Source: Nomia melanderi | Lineage: Eukaryota > Arthropoda > Insecta > Hymenoptera > Halictidae | Assembly (NCBI RefSeq): GCF_051020985.1 | Contig: NC_134999.1 | Coordinates: forward strand, 25,205,160 to 25,269,159 | Reading direction: 5' to 3' | DNA length: 64,000 nucleotides | In this document: in pieces, positions 23,322-35,412 of the stretch | How the letters are laid out: each line of letters begins with the position of its first letter | How positions within the stretch are numbered: the first letter of the stretch is position 1 | Program-made: the position numbers and the translations under genes | Notes under the pieces: generated by a model | The model's input: the letters and a program-made list of their open reading frames with translations, nothing else | Databases searched by the model: none | What the model was told of the DNA's origin: nothing

Positions 23322-23600
23322 CAAGTAGAACTATCAGGCGTTTAATATGATTAATACGTATCCTTATAAAGATTGTAACAGTAGATTTTTTTCGGTTTCT
23401 TCATATGCCCATTATAGTATTTAAATGAAACTATTTATTTTTCAAATCATTTCGGATATTTAACTTTCTTAAAATATCAATAATATAATTTTGAAATAAG
23501 AACACTATTAAAATTCGTCACTTTGACAGATACCTTGTGATCCGGTTTGCCTCCTCCTTATTTTAATAGGTTTAAGAACTGGCTACTAGAACTATTAGTA
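23322..23600. mobile_element. Family A repeat, truncated, with downstream shared tail
   Basis: Starts AGAACTATCAGGCGTTTAA, matching position 10 onward of the copies at 4930 and 8343, but its first bases are lost. The body and the following GATCCGGTTTGCCTCC to ACTGGCTACTAGA segment match 4940-5325. Neither TTAA end is intact. Confidence 0.7.
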
Positions 23601-23990
23601 CTTGACCAAACAGGTTTAATTTTAAAACAATTAATTATTTCACTTTTATTATTTTATACAGAAGTACGAATTGCCCTAATATTCGAGTCATTAGATTAAC
23701 AGAAAGTAAACGAGTTCATCGTTACACGTAATGGAAATGGGTTGTTAAACTTTTAGTAAGTTTAAAACATTGGGTTCATGGAAAAGTTTCGGTGTGTTCA
23801 GTTTTAATTTTTAATTTGGTAGTTCAACGGTTAGCAGGCTAAACCAAAACTAAGTAAAAACGAAGAAAGAAGTGTACTTTATACATGTTATAATAATTTG
23901 AAAACAGATGTTACTTATTTCAAAGAAAAGAATATTGGTGTTAACCACGTACAAGAAACGTCACATTTTTGCATCAAGCCAATAGTCATT
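23601..23990. other. A+T-rich spacer between two family A fragments
   Basis: Nothing specific recognised. Confidence 0.3.
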
Positions 23991-24092
23991 TTTCAAATCA
24001 TTTCGGATATTTAACACTTTTAAGATATCAATAATTACAAAATAAGGAAACTAACTTGTCATTTCGATGGCACGGTAGTTCTAGTGCTAAAC
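23991..24092. mobile_element. Family A MITE, 3' half only
   Basis: TTTTTCAAATCATTTCGG, AGATATCAATAATTAC and the terminal GTAGTTCTAGTGCTAA match the second half of the 8343-8566 element. The 5' half is absent. Confidence 0.7.
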
Positions 24093-25440
24093 AAGTAGCT
24101 ATTTCTTTTTATAGAATTATTTAAGTCTGTTGTCAACTGATTGCAATTTCCAATATTTTTTTATTAAATTGATGGGTGATATATTGTTATAACATGTAAT
24201 GTTCATTCGCTAATTATTAACATTAGTCAATAATCATCAATTGTTTCGTGTCAGTGATATTTTTACCGTATTCATCACTAATGGGCCTTTTAAGTGTAAT
24301 TAAAGAATAGCAAATATATCTAAAAAAACATCAATCGGAGTTTTGTGATATCCAGTAATTTGATTGGCAATGATTTTTTAAAATCGGCTTTGATTGAAAA
24401 CGATCGCCCTGCAAGCTTTATACAACTACAGGATGTAACACAGACAATGAATTTTATGTTTTCAAACTTTTTGAAATGAAAATACTGAAACTACAGCATA
24501 AAAAACTCAGTAGGCTAAAGTATACTGTAAAAAGCTCGCAATCGTTAAAGTTAATTAAATAAATATGTCGTAAATAAATTGTGTTTCTAATCGATATATT
24601 CTCTTATTACTTTGAGTCTGAAATTATCGCAAGTGATCAAATGTCTTTTTAATTATTTCGAATATTTTTCAAGAGATTCTATAAAAATAAAGAATACTCA
24701 AATATACAGTTTACAGTGACAATATTTGAATTTTTTAAAAATTACGTTAAAAAAACTTAAATTTGGTTATAACCAGTATACTTATTAAATAGATATCAGA
24801 TAAATATTAGGTATTAAATAGCACTGCTTATTTACATTTAATACAATATTGTGTCTATAATATCACAATTGCACTGGCTAGTAATTATTAGTTGCTGTCT
24901 CTATATATTTGCTCTCCATTTCACAGTCTTATACGTATTTATCAATATTCAATATGATCATGTCAAATTCACGTTAATTAACTAAATTCTTGCAACCCGA
25001 CAAATCGAGAAACACAAACTGTCTTCCTTTCTATACTTTGCTTGTCTATTAAGGATTATCACCATCGAAATATATATTTTCCACTGACACTTAGAAAGAA
25101 AAAAGAAATAAAAATAATTAAGATAGTAACGACGTTCATTCGTGAAAACCGGCACTTCGTCTATTTAATGATACACCTGCGGCAGTTAGTGCTCTAATTA
25201 TCGGAGTTTATTCCCGGCGAACGTGATTATCAGAAAACGTCGCCAATAATAATTGTGTTCGCCTCATAATAACGTAACCTTTGTGTGCGTGCACGTATGC
25301 GATTGTGTTTTCGGTGTGTTTGTACGGCAGCGACATATTGCTCCACAAATATAACAGTACGAAGCGAACGAACGAAACAACAGCGCATGTGAGTGTATTG
25401 TGCAGAACAATGTAATACAAAGGAAATGAATAGTTACGCA
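24093..25440. other. A+T-rich noncoding stretch
   Basis: No gene recognised. The last 300 bases are less A+T-rich. Confidence 0.35.
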
Positions 25441-25561
25441 ATTCGAAGAGAAACAGAGAAAGAGAGAGATAAAATTAGAGGAAAGGAGAGAATAAATAAA
25501 TTTGAAAAAGAAAGAAAGAAGAGAAAGATAAGGGAAGAGAAAGAGAGAATGAAAGGAAACG
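25441..25561. repeat. Purine-rich tract
   Basis: An almost pure A/G run on the plus strand, with GAGA, GAAAGAGAGAG and AAGAAAGAAGAG motifs. It produces spurious Lys/Glu/Arg-rich and Phe/Leu/Ser-rich open frames on the two strands. Confidence 0.85.
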
Positions 25562-25589
25562 AAAAGCGATCGATTTTTAAGAATCACTT

Positions 25590-25829
25590 TTGACCCTTTG
25601 CACTCGAATAATGAATACACGTACATAGTGTAAAAGCTGTGTGCATTCATTATTCCTTAATGACATATTGATTGAACTATTGATTCTATCAAATAATAGA
25701 ACTATTTTATTTTAATGTTTTTAGGTTAATTTCATTCTATAAAATATAATATTGAACATTGAATTTTAAAATTTTGGTATATTAAATCAAACGGCGTTTG
25801 CAAATGGTTTTTCGAGTGCAAGGGGTTAA
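25590..25829. mobile_element. TTAA-type MITE, family C copy 1
   Basis: Left end TTGACCCTTTGCACTCGAA; the inverse of the right end is TTAACCCCTTGCACTCGAA. The left target is TTGA instead of TTAA. The TGCACTCGAA ends are shared with 28482 and 45856. Noncoding, 240 bp. Confidence 0.8.
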
Positions 25830-28070
25830 AAGAGGGAAGATAAATCGGTGTAGCGAAAAAATACGTCGTTTGTCAGGGTTTAAGCCTGGATTCGTCCTCG
25901 TTCGATCACGCAAAAAGGAACAGGGTTGATTCAAATAATTTTATTTTACGTTTGCGCAGATATAAGGCCAACATAACGTTGTTTCAGAGATAACATTATA
26001 TTTGATATACGATAATATTTCAGAGATATTACTACTTTTCTAAGTTTACTGAACAAGCTTCATATCGTTATTCATAATTACTAGATAATCTCATAAATAA
26101 TATGTCTCTCTTAAATTTCTTTTAATTTTTAAAATTAACATAAACCTAACATTTTTTGAATCTAAGTATAGCGTGTATAGATAGATTATCAATGGATAAT
26201 GAATGATTATGGTTATCTTAATCTTTAAAGATAGAACAATTTTACAAATACTGTATAATTCATGAGATGGCCTAATAAATATAACGCAATGTCCTGTACA
26301 TTTATAAAAATAATCATTAAAAAGATACGTATGCTTATAATTGTCCCGTTAGATTAAAAATAAAATAGAATCATATGATTATTCTTGTGTTTTTATCGTG
26401 ATTTATATACTCATTTATCTTATCGATTCCCTTTGAAATAGGATCAACCCTTTATTTTTCATTAACCTCATTTTTAAAAGAACTGTATTGTAAAAAATGT
26501 TTATATTTGAATTTCTTTGTTATTTGAATTTCTTTGTTATTTGTGAAATAATTACATTTGCCACGATCAAATTTGGCTATTATATTTTACTCTAATTAGA
26601 ATAAAAGATATTTTTATATAGAAGTAGCAGTTGAAGTAATATTGAATGAATTCACTATAAATGTCGCAATACATTAAAAATATATTAATTAATGACGTAA
26701 AACTATATTCAAAATGTTCATTGAACTATTATCGCACAAATACTCGTTTTCTACCAAATCTAATCTGTAATTCCTCCAGCAATGACTCAATGTATTAATT
26801 ATCTCAACTTGAATTAATATTAATAAATATTGATAGTGGTTCAGCATTATTTGTTGATCACAAAGTGATTCAAATTAAGATAATGAAAATAACGTGATTA
26901 CTGGAAATCACGTGATATCATTGCAACCTTATAGGAATGTAACTGCAAGTAGAAATAGTCAATAATAATCTGATTTATCAGACGACTACATGTGCTGAGA
27001 ATTACGTGTGATGTATTAAATTCCAAATAAATATTCAGGAATGAAGCTTCTTAGATGATCAATATGCTCTAGATTTACGATTTCCGTTCGCAAATAAATT
27101 CGCTGTTCGAAACTAATCAAAGTTCATAGGGATTTATTTTATTAAATTTGTTTATTAACTTGGAGAATTATCATTTTATAATAGAGTCCTTAGTAATCTT
27201 AATTAATTTATTTCGACAATTATACTTTCATGTGCCATGAACGTTTCAACTTGATTAACAAAACTGCGAATTTCATTGTGCAAAATACGATCGAATAGAA
27301 CTCTTAACGAACTTTGGATGAAAGTTTTATTCCATTTGCAACATCCCGTCACCATTGATACGTATTATGATACACGAGTTTTGTATAACATGTCCGCGAA
27401 TCATCGATAGTTCACGTTTCTCTTTATAGCCGAAAAATCAAATGGCCTGAGGGAATACTGTGACGTGGAGTATGAGAGTTTCACGTGGTACAGAATGTGT
27501 TAGCAATAGAAACAACTATTCCCTCAATATTTCAATAAAAAGTATCAAACAATCTAAGCTTACAACGGTTAGTATAAATTTATACAAATAATAATTATAA
27601 AATTCATGAGATAATATACTATGAACGATTGAACATTTTTATTCGCTTTAAGAACAATGAACAACAAAGACAAATAATTAGTTCAACAAAAATATTAATA
27701 AGATTTATTTGAAATTGAAGATTATTTATAATAACGAAATAACGATATATTTTTTCTGAAATTGTACTCTCGGATAAAAGCATCGTTATTTTTTCAGTGG
27801 AATTGAGACGAAGTACGTAGATTTCAAATAGTGTCAGGAACCATTGTAGCAACTGATTTTTTAAATACATCATTTCCGAAAACAAACATTGATGAATGAA
27901 ACGAAACAGCGAATACCGACATTTCAAATGAAATACGAGATATGAAAGGTAATTCATTTTTCGAGTACATGATTTTTCAAATAACGTCAACCGAAGCAAA
28001 GGAGTCGAATAAACAATGAATAAAATATACATTTGATTTGAATCATCGTTCGCGTAGAATTTCATTTCGA
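25830..28070. other. A+T-rich noncoding stretch
   Basis: A 16-base unit (GAATTTCTTTGTTATT) is tandemly duplicated at about 26510-26542. A minus-strand frame of 157 codons (27619-28092) is hydrophobic in places but A+T-driven and matches nothing I know. No other feature. Confidence 0.35.
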
Positions 28071-28440
28071 TAATGACCAACCCTGATTGCACGGTACGCG
28101 CGCGATTGCGTTTCTAGCAATTGGTTTTCAAAAGTCTTGGCAGAAGATCAAGAAATCGCGAAAACAAACCGGCTATATTCGTCCGTCATCTACGATCGCG
28201 TTAACAAGCTCACGTTGGATCGTAAGACGAGGTCGGAGTACGTGTATAATACGAATGCCGCGGATTCAAGAGGGCACAAAGACCGGAAGGAAAGCACGTG
28301 AAAAGCTAGGGAAGAAAACGAGCTTCAAGTGTTCTTAACGGCAACCGAAGCGAAACCTGTCGAACGTGACTGGTAACCGAACAATGCTATCCGTCGCTTA
28401 CCTACAACTCGTGGATTCCGAGGCAGATCGAGCCAGTATT
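28071..28440. other. CpG-rich island, no gene assigned
   Basis: Contains GGTACGCGCGCGATTGCG and further CpG-rich blocks up to 28370. A plus-strand frame at 28087-28338 is Arg/Lys-rich as expected from composition. No convincing splice pair or domain. Possibly a regulatory island or untranslated exon. Confidence 0.3.
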
Positions 28441-28481
28441 TCTTTAAGTTTTCAAATGCACGTTTCATAAACGCCTTAATA

Positions 28482-28812
28482 TTAACCTATTGCACTCGAA
28501 ATGCGACTTTTAATCAGTGTGTGGCCTGATGCAGCAAAATGATAAAATTTAATATTCAATATCACATACGATATTCAATATTCAATATAGAATTTTTCAA
28601 ATTTTCAGTTTCTCGATTTTGCAATTTTTCAATTTTTTAATGATTAATTTATTAAAAATTAATATTTAGTATTACGTGTTGTCTACAATAGCTCTATTCT
28701 TTAATTTGCGTATAATTTCTATTGACGTTAGCTGTAAAAAGTGTACGTTCTCAAGATTTTTATTTTATTTGTTCTATTTATCGTGTCTAAATGTTTGAAC
28801 GCAAAAGGTTAA
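28482..28812. mobile_element. TTAA-flanked MITE, family C copy 2
   Basis: TTAA on both sides. The left end is TTAACCTATTGCACTCGAA. The inverse of the right end, TTAACCTTTTGCGTTCAAA, agrees at about 15 of 19 bases. The interior carries short tandem ATATTCAAT repeats (about 28555-28590). Noncoding. Confidence 0.7.
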
Positions 28813-30120
28813 TTGTCTAGGAAAGCTTATATTTATTTAATTTCCTTATTATACATTAGAATTTTGCAATTTAGTAATTTTTCTTAATTAACTTATTATT
28901 TCCAGACTTTATTACAGATTACAGTGTTTATCAATTGTTTTTTAATAACTTTGTACAAGTTGAACCAAGGAAAAGTGTTACAAGCTGTTCTGGATGGTAA
29001 TGAAGTTGATTGTATGTGGTCCAGTTTAATGGTGTTCTCAATCATTAGATTTCTTTTTATAAAAATAGGATTCTGCGTTTAAAAGTCTAATTTTCAATGC
29101 TTTTTTAAAACGACATTTTGAGAAGTGTTGTTAATTTCTATTTTCTTTTTCGCTATATCTACATAAATACTTCTTCAAGAACAATAACAGCGCACGTCAG
29201 ATATCTCTTGTTTATTATTTTGACTGCAGACATACAATTTAAATTTAGATTATATTTGTTTGGCATACAATGCCAAATTTGTTTTAAATACCATAGTAAT
29301 ACTGTGCTGTTTATGCAAGTTGAGAATAAAATCAATAATGCAGTGATTCTGATACCTGAAAAAATTCAGATTAAACAAAATTTTTCAATTACCATGTGTA
29401 TTGTATTATTTTATTCATAAATAATCATGTTCCATTCAGAACTTTTAATTTACGAAAGAAACAAGGTACAGTTTTTTAAAACTATGGTAAATAAATACTA
29501 GAAAAAGTTTATTATTGTCATACCCTGCTATAGTTAGTTACTAGCTGTACTAGTTAAACCTAGAATGATTCGCTATTTTCTTTGCTGTCTTAATAGTCCT
29601 AAATAAAAATGTCTCTTTCGTTTCACCTCTCTCCTACAAACACGATCTATACACGTAATCAAAGAATGGCTATATCTTCTAATTCCATTTCTAGCGAAAG
29701 CAATATTGCGAATGTGTATAATTGTTGCATGCAAATATTTCATTAAATAATAAGACAAAAGAAGTCGCGTGGCAATACTGTAGGACAATCAGGTTCAATT
29801 ATAACAAAATCGGGAAAATAATAACAACTCGTAAACTTTTCCTTAGACCTATAAATAAGTAATCTTAATTTCATTACACTCTTATTTGCTAGAATAAATT
29901 CGGAATCTAGTTTCAATTTCAAATACTTCAAATATTTTCGAGAACAATTACTTTGTTCGCACTGTATAAGTTTTTCATAATAATTATTTCGTCTCGATCT
30001 TCAAGTATTTAAAACATCTCAAAATTCACAAATATATTTTAGTTTTTACAGAAATTCCAATTGAAATAGCAAATGGTAAATGCTTTTTCCGTAAGACGAA
30101 TATATTGGTCATAATACAAA
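28813..30120. other. A+T-rich noncoding stretch
   Basis: No supported gene; open frames at 29118-29420 and 29573-29931 are featureless. Confidence 0.35.
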
Positions 30121-30500
30121 ATATTGCCATTCCTTCATGACGAGTGTACTCGTCAATCACAGCTAACTGGTGAAGAGCTCACTGGGAACACTCTCTCGAG
30201 GCGGTATCGCGACGAATAGTTACGTGCCGGAAAGATTGGTGTTCGACAGACTTAACCTACGTATTTCACTGGTAGCAGTGCTCTCGGAATCCTCGAGCGT
30301 TTACAAACATTCGCTCGCGCGTGTCTATGCCCCGTCACGTTGGCCCGACGAGAAAATCAATTGCTCTTAACGTAAATTATTCCGTTCCAGGAATGCGCGC
30401 GTCACCGTGCCCACAGGAAGGGGGAACACCCGATAGATGAATCCTGCCCCGCGGAAGTACCGTAAGAACATAAAAGCCGCGTCGTTTCAGAATTGAGCAG
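30121..30500. other. CpG-rich island, no gene assigned
   Basis: One of the most distinct islands in the window: for example GAGGCGGTATCGCGACG (about 30200) and AGGAATGCGCGCGTCACC (about 30390). A plus-strand frame (30170-30370) has no known domain. CATAAAAGCCGCG at 30469 could serve as a weak TATA-like box. Promoter or conserved element is possible, unproven. Confidence 0.3.
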
Positions 30501-30581
30501 AATTTAGTAAAAATTCGGTGCATCTATCTTTTTTTTCAGCTACAAGTATTTCGTGAAAAATAAAGATTTTCGTAGGCAACA

Positions 30582-30842
30582 TTAACACTAATACTACCGA
30601 GCAGTCAAATTGGCTTCCTTTTAGTCTTCCGGAAACATTATAAGAGTGTACTTTTCAGATTTTCATTGGATTATATTTTAGTGCGTGTATAACCAAGTCC
30701 GCTTATTTAGTAATTTGTTTTAATTTATTTAGTAATTTGTGTTAATTTTAATTTCTGAGAAATGCTTGTCAGTTTTCGATGATTGTGAAAAAAGAATTCG
30801 GGAATACGTCATTTTGACCTGTCTTGTAATTTTTGGTGTTAA
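30582..30842. mobile_element. TTAA-flanked MITE, family D copy 1
   Basis: TTAA on both sides, starting TTAACACTAATACTACCGAG and ending TTTTTGGTGTTAA. The body (CAGATTTTCATTGGATTATA and later ACGTCATTTTGACCTG) is shared with the inverted copy at 52978-53199. Inside is a tandem pair of a 21-base unit around TTTAGTAATTTG (30698-30740). Family D ends resemble family A, so the two may share a transposase. Confidence 0.8.
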
Positions 30843-31184
30843 GCAACATTTAGACTCTATTCATGTATTTTTTTCTTAGTACAACGTATAAAGTGGGACC
30901 TTCTTGGTTTGCACTCAAATGGAATGCAAAAGATAAAGAAATGCTTGCGACGAACTTAAAGAGAGTACATCATTTTCACAGTACAGTACGATTTCTGAAT
31001 AATTTTGAAAAATGAAGAAATGGTAGTTTCTTAAAGACGATTTTCTCTTTGCGCGAAAAAATCTACTTTAAATGTTTGTAAAAATTCAACGGATGACGAT
31101 ATGAAAAAAGTGAGTCACGTAATACTGTATGACTTTACCATTTTGTACTTGTTGGTAATAAAAGAAAAAGAAAAACATATTGCT
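30843..31184. other. A+T-rich spacer
   Basis: Nothing recognised. Confidence 0.3.
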
Positions 31185-31439
31185 TAACCCTTTGACCTAA
31201 CCATATAATGACGAGTAAGACTCTTGATAAAGATTTCTAGATTAATTTAATTAACATGGATGTTGTTCACTGTCCACGGATTAAAACAAAAAACTATTTT
31301 ACTATTAGCAATTTATTATCTTCGAAGTAAATGTGCATTTACAGTAGATTGGATAATTGTTTTCGTTTCTTCTACATTGTTGATAATAAATTGTTACACG
31401 AGTTTAGAAGCGAAAGTGAATAATATGCCAAGGGGTTAA
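31185..31439. mobile_element. TTAA-flanked MITE, family B copy 2
   Basis: TTAA on both sides, starting TTAACCCTTTGACC and ending ATGCCAAGGGGTTAA. The internal block TTTCTAGATTAATTTAAT (about 31237) recurs in 57137-57354, proving shared ancestry with that copy. Confidence 0.8.
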
Positions 31440-31539
31440 TATTCTCTATGAAAATCGTAACTTTTTACCGAATATTTACAGGTGAAAATAAAAGCTAGAT
31501 ACAACCATTTTTTCAGGTATTCAGGCTTTCGTGTCCCTT

Positions 31540-31777
31540 AACCCTTTCACCCTGGAAGATATACATAAATACCACGAACATTTTAAATTACTGGAAAACT
31601 AGAAAACACCTAGATAAATGAAAAGTTTACCACACGGGGATCTTTGCTTATAGCTGACAGCTTAACTGCTACTCAGCTATCAATACATGTGTTTTGTTTC
31701 ATTATCGCGCAGCTGTAAGTTTTTTTTCCATAAAATTCATATTAAAAAAAATACATACTCAGGGATAAAAGGGTTAA
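31540..31777. mobile_element. TTAA-flanked MITE, family E
   Basis: TTAA on both sides, starting TTAACCCTTTCACCCTGG; the inverse of the right end is TTAACCCTTTTATCCCTGA. No second copy is obvious in the window apart from similar terminal bases at 44272. Noncoding. Confidence 0.75.
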
Positions 31778-32140
31778 GCGGCTCCAAATATGACGTTGAG
31801 TAAGTTATTTAAACCGGATGAGGAGGAAGAAGTTTAGAATGAATAAAAAAGGAACATTTTGAAAGGGTTAGAAACAACAGAGAAAATAGGGACGGAAGAG
31901 GATAGAACTAAGAGCAGAAAGAAAATGATTCTACGAAGTTTCAAAGTCATATAAAGGAGAAAAGGAATGGCTGAGGAGGAAGATTCAGAAAGAAAATATT
32001 ATGATAGAAAACCCACGAAGCTGAGATAAGAGAATCGAAGTTAACGTTAATACTATTAAGTTAAAATATAAGTATGTTCAATTATGTTCAAAACTTTCTT
32101 TTTTTAGCAATTTTGTTAACATGAAATACTGAAATACCTA
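31778..32140. other. Purine-biased spacer
   Basis: About 31820-32040 is A/G-rich on the plus strand. No gene. Confidence 0.35.
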
Positions 32141-32356
32141 CTGGGTCAGCCCATAAATATATGTTTGCTCCTGTTATTTTTAGAAATGACGATAAACAAA
32201 ACGTTTTTTAATCTGAAATGAATTCTCTTTCATGATCTATCTTCGTAGTCTACAATGAAGGAGACTATATTTTAAATTAAAATAAGTTTTGTTTATCTTC
32301 ACTTTCAGAGAAATAAGAGGAATATAAAAAATTGCGTTATTTATAGGGTGATTCAG
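32141..32356. mobile_element. Small mariner-type MITE, 216 bp
   Basis: TA on both sides (32139-32140 and 32357-32358). The left end is CTGGGTCAGCCCATAAATAT and the inverse of the right end is CTGAATCACCCTATAAATA. A second matching block (GATAAACAAAAC near 32190 and its inverse near 32290) shows that the arms extend to about 60 bp with gaps. Noncoding. Confidence 0.8.
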
Positions 32357-32825
32357 TATTTTCAAATATCAGGTTTAGAATGGCTGCAAGTAACTATTTT
32401 TTAATTACAGTTACATGAGATTTGAATGTATTTCAACCAATTTTTCACAAATAAACGAGCGTTTCGACTAGACCAATGAATGCTCGTTCATCCTCCACTT
32501 TCACAGAATTTAAACGTAAACAAGTATAGACAGGCCTATGCTTGAAAAATAAATTGTTGAACGTGCCACAGTTCTTTATACAAATAAATCATAAATGCAT
32601 GTAGAATGTCCTGCAAATATTCGGCTTATATTCCTTCTCGATATTCAATTTAAACTATACGAATATTCGCTCGCATTTACCGCGAACATAATGCAATTTC
32701 CGTTTCCGCTAAACGAGCACGAATTTATCGGAATGAGGAACGAACGAGCCATTCATTAGTTTAGACGAAACGCATCATTAGAGTTAAAGCATGTATATAC
32801 GATACTTGCAACCGAATTTGGCCAT
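32357..32825. other. Spacer, nothing identified
   Basis: A+T-rich with a slightly less A+T-rich patch at 32630-32800. No exon or element signals. Confidence 0.3.
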
Positions 32826-33410
32826 GTTGCAATCTAATAATAAGGCATTTAAAATTCTGTTATAAATTACGTTACAGCCTGATAATAAAAAGTTTAAAAT
32901 TTGATCGTCAAATTATATTACAACCTAATTATAGAAAACCTAAAACTTTATTGTTAACACTAACCGTACTGACACTTTTCTTAGCTGAACCAATCAAAAA
33001 TAACGGACTACGAAATAAAAGTAAATAAGTTAGATAGTACACTTTGTTCAGTGGAAACGGAAACGAAAGGACAGACAAGAATTGAAAAATTGATTCAATC
33101 AGACAATATAGGAATTGATATAAAGTTAAATGAACGAAAGAAAACGCAGAATTTTAAATTTGGTCATTTGACCGGTGTTCCCGATACGGTTAGTGTTCAA
33201 TAATGTTGTAATCTGATAATAAAAAGTCCAGAATATTACTAAATTATATTAAAGCTAAAACGAAATGTCTAATTTTCTTTTTAAATTCGTTTATAACCTA
33301 ATAATAAAATTTCGAATTTTTTCGTTACATTGTGCTACAACCCTAAAATTGGGAAACCTAAAATTTTTTATTCCAAGTTACGTTACAACCGAAAAATGAA
33401 AAAAATTAGG
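32826..33410. repeat. Degenerate minisatellite, period about 45 bp, about eight units
   Basis: Units start with GTTACAACCTAATAATAAAA-like sequence at about 32826, 32871, 32917, 33205, 33248, 33290, 33334 and 33382, so the period is 42-48 bp. A TTAA MITE interrupts it after the third unit (separate entry). Each unit ends in AAATTATRTT or similar. The open frame on the minus strand at 33383-33628 begins in its last unit and is not meaningful. Confidence 0.85.
32954..33198. mobile_element. TTAA MITE (family F copy 1) inserted in the minisatellite
   Basis: Left TTAACACTAACCGTACTG; the inverse of the right end is TTGAACACTAACCGTATCG, with TTCAA where the second TTAA is expected. It interrupts the 45-bp array between units three and four. 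The body matches, in inverted orientation, both halves of the split element at 58367-59079. Confidence 0.85.
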
Positions 33411-34174
33411 AATGAAATGTACTCGGGAATGAAATAAAATAGAGTACAAAATGCTGCGTAGTTAAGGTAAAAAAATCTACGGGCGAAAACAGCTAAGGTA
33501 GAGAGAAAAAGTAAAAAAAAATGAGGAACCGAGAAAATGAGACTAGACAGGAAAGTGGAAGGCATAAAATGGCGGTGGTAGAAAAGGAAGGTGGGTGGCA
33601 AGAGAACGGGAAAGATGGATGGAATCAATTAGGAAGACGGAATGGAGGTTAAAAGTTATGGAAAGCTGGGTATTGGAAACAGGTGTCCAAGTGAGTACTG
33701 AGGAAAGAAGGGAGAAGTTTAAGGGAGATTGAATAGAGATTGGAAATGAATGATAAGGAGGGGGAGGGGAAAGAGAAATGTAGTGATAAACGGACTAAAA
33801 AGGTAAAAGGAAAGCTGAGAATGAGAGCAGAAGATTTAATCACAAGTACATTAGATCTCAATGTAGCAATTAGGAAAGTAATAAGAATTGGCATGTAATG
33901 TGAGGGGCCCTTAGGATACTGATATTGACCCTTCAGAATCAATATCGACCTACTGCACTTTAACACCATTCACAGTGTCTTCATTCTTTTTCTCTATTAT
34001 TTTACACGTTGCAAGTTTGATATTCAAATTGAAATTTTGTATAATCTGTGAAGCATGAAATATTTAAATGAAATAGTCTTTTTGCTGATTGCCAAAGATG
34101 TCATAAATATTTATAAGAAAAAACCTTCGAGTGGATAGGATTAATTACACTGTGGAACAAATTTGAACTTTTTT
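33411..34174. other. Purine-rich noncoding stretch
   Basis: From about 33470 to 33840 the plus strand is A/G-rich with GGAAAG and GGAGGGGGAG motifs. Two minus-strand frames here (33383-33628 and 33649-33969) are Ser/Phe/Leu-rich by-products. Confidence 0.45.
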
Positions 34175-35412
34175 TGTGTCTTACAATAATCATTAGGTGA
34201 TTCTTATAGAGTTCCTTACCCTAAATACGAATCTGAAAACCAAATTGCTAGCTTACGTCCAGTTTTTGAGAAAAATGGGTTTTTGTAAAAACGGTCGAAT
34301 TTTTCAGAGAAAAATTAATTAAGTTTCACATTCTAAAGACATGTGTAATTTTTATATGTGTTTACCGCATGCAAGAGATTTCAAATAAAAATTGCTAGTT
34401 TTCTAAAAGGAAAAACATCATTGCAATCGGTTTTTTAAATGGTACATCTAATGATATCATTTTGAACTCATATAGAGTATTAAATTTGAGATAAAAGATT
34501 ATTACATAAAGTACGCGATTTACAATGTGTGTTTACTGAAGTATTTTTAAATTACCAGTAAAACCACTGAGTATAATTGAATAGTCGTTATAATTCGAGT
34601 AAACTTAATTAATTTTTAAAAACATTTCATATATCTAATACTTTCAAGATATTAATAATCGAAAGATAATGAAATTTATACCGGCTATCTTGACTGATTC
34701 GATAATTTTAGTGTTGATCATCGTAATAATATTACTCGTATATGTGTGTTCACATATAAAACAGCAAATTACTTAAAACGGAACGATCGTGAAAAGCTTT
34801 CTCATACTATTATGAAAATTTATAAATCAATTAAACATTATATGTACGTATAAGAAGTGACCGGGGGTCCAGGTCTATACAGCGCATAGTCACGGCCCTG
34901 AATAGTTATGGCCGGCGAGCGATGGCCGTGTGGCGCCAATATTCTGTACACATGCTATTCACGGAGATTTTCTTAAACTGTCCGAAAGAGAAACCGTTCT
35001 CACGCTTCCCGCGGTGGGTTCCTCTTTAGAAATGTCTATAGAATTCAATAGTGTATAGCAATGTCGTGCTAACCAACCCAATTTTCGTAGAACTGTAACA
35101 GAAGTGCGTACAAAGTACGCGCATCTACCCTTTTTAAAACATTGATCATCATTTACAAACATTTAATGATACGCAATACTCAAAATTTGTATAGCTACAT
35201 ATTCGGGAGACTCTTCTCTATTTTCTACGATAAATTTTAACTGCCTATTGTTTTTAATTTTCACGTAACACTTGTTTCTCTGAAAAATTCGACCATTTTT
35301 ACAAAACGCATTTTTTCGAAAACTGGACGTGACCGAGAAATTTGGTTTTCGGATTCGTATTTAGGGTAAGGAACTCTATAAGGACCACATAGTGGTTATT
35401 ACAAAACAAAAA
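34175..35412. mobile_element. 1.2-kb element with inverted repeats of about 180 bp
   Basis: The left arm (34183-34350) contains TATAGAGTTCCTTACCCTAA, ATACGAATCTGAAAACCAAA and GGTCGAATTTTTCAGAGAAA. The right arm (35225-35405) carries all three inverted in the mirrored order (TTTCTCTGAAAAATTCGACC, TTTGGTTTTCGGATTCGTAT, TTAGGGTAAGGAACTCTATA). Outermost bases are TTACAATAATCATTAGGTG against TTACAATAACCACTATGTG-like sequence, but the exact ends and target duplication are unclear. The interior includes a family A remnant and a G+C-rich patch (34857-34975). No transposase is recognisable, so the superfamily is unknown. Confidence 0.85.
34620..34720. mobile_element. Family A MITE remnant inside the 34-35 kb element
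   Basis: ACATTTCATATATCTAATAC, TCAAGATATTAATAATCG and ATTTTAGTGTTGATC follow the 3' half of the 8343-8566 copy. The start is too decayed to place. Confidence 0.5.

Noticed and set aside
27619..28092. 157-codon minus-strand frame with hydrophobic patches
   Set aside because: I considered a chemoreceptor exon, but no family motif is present and the hydrophobicity is typical of A+T-rich random sequence.
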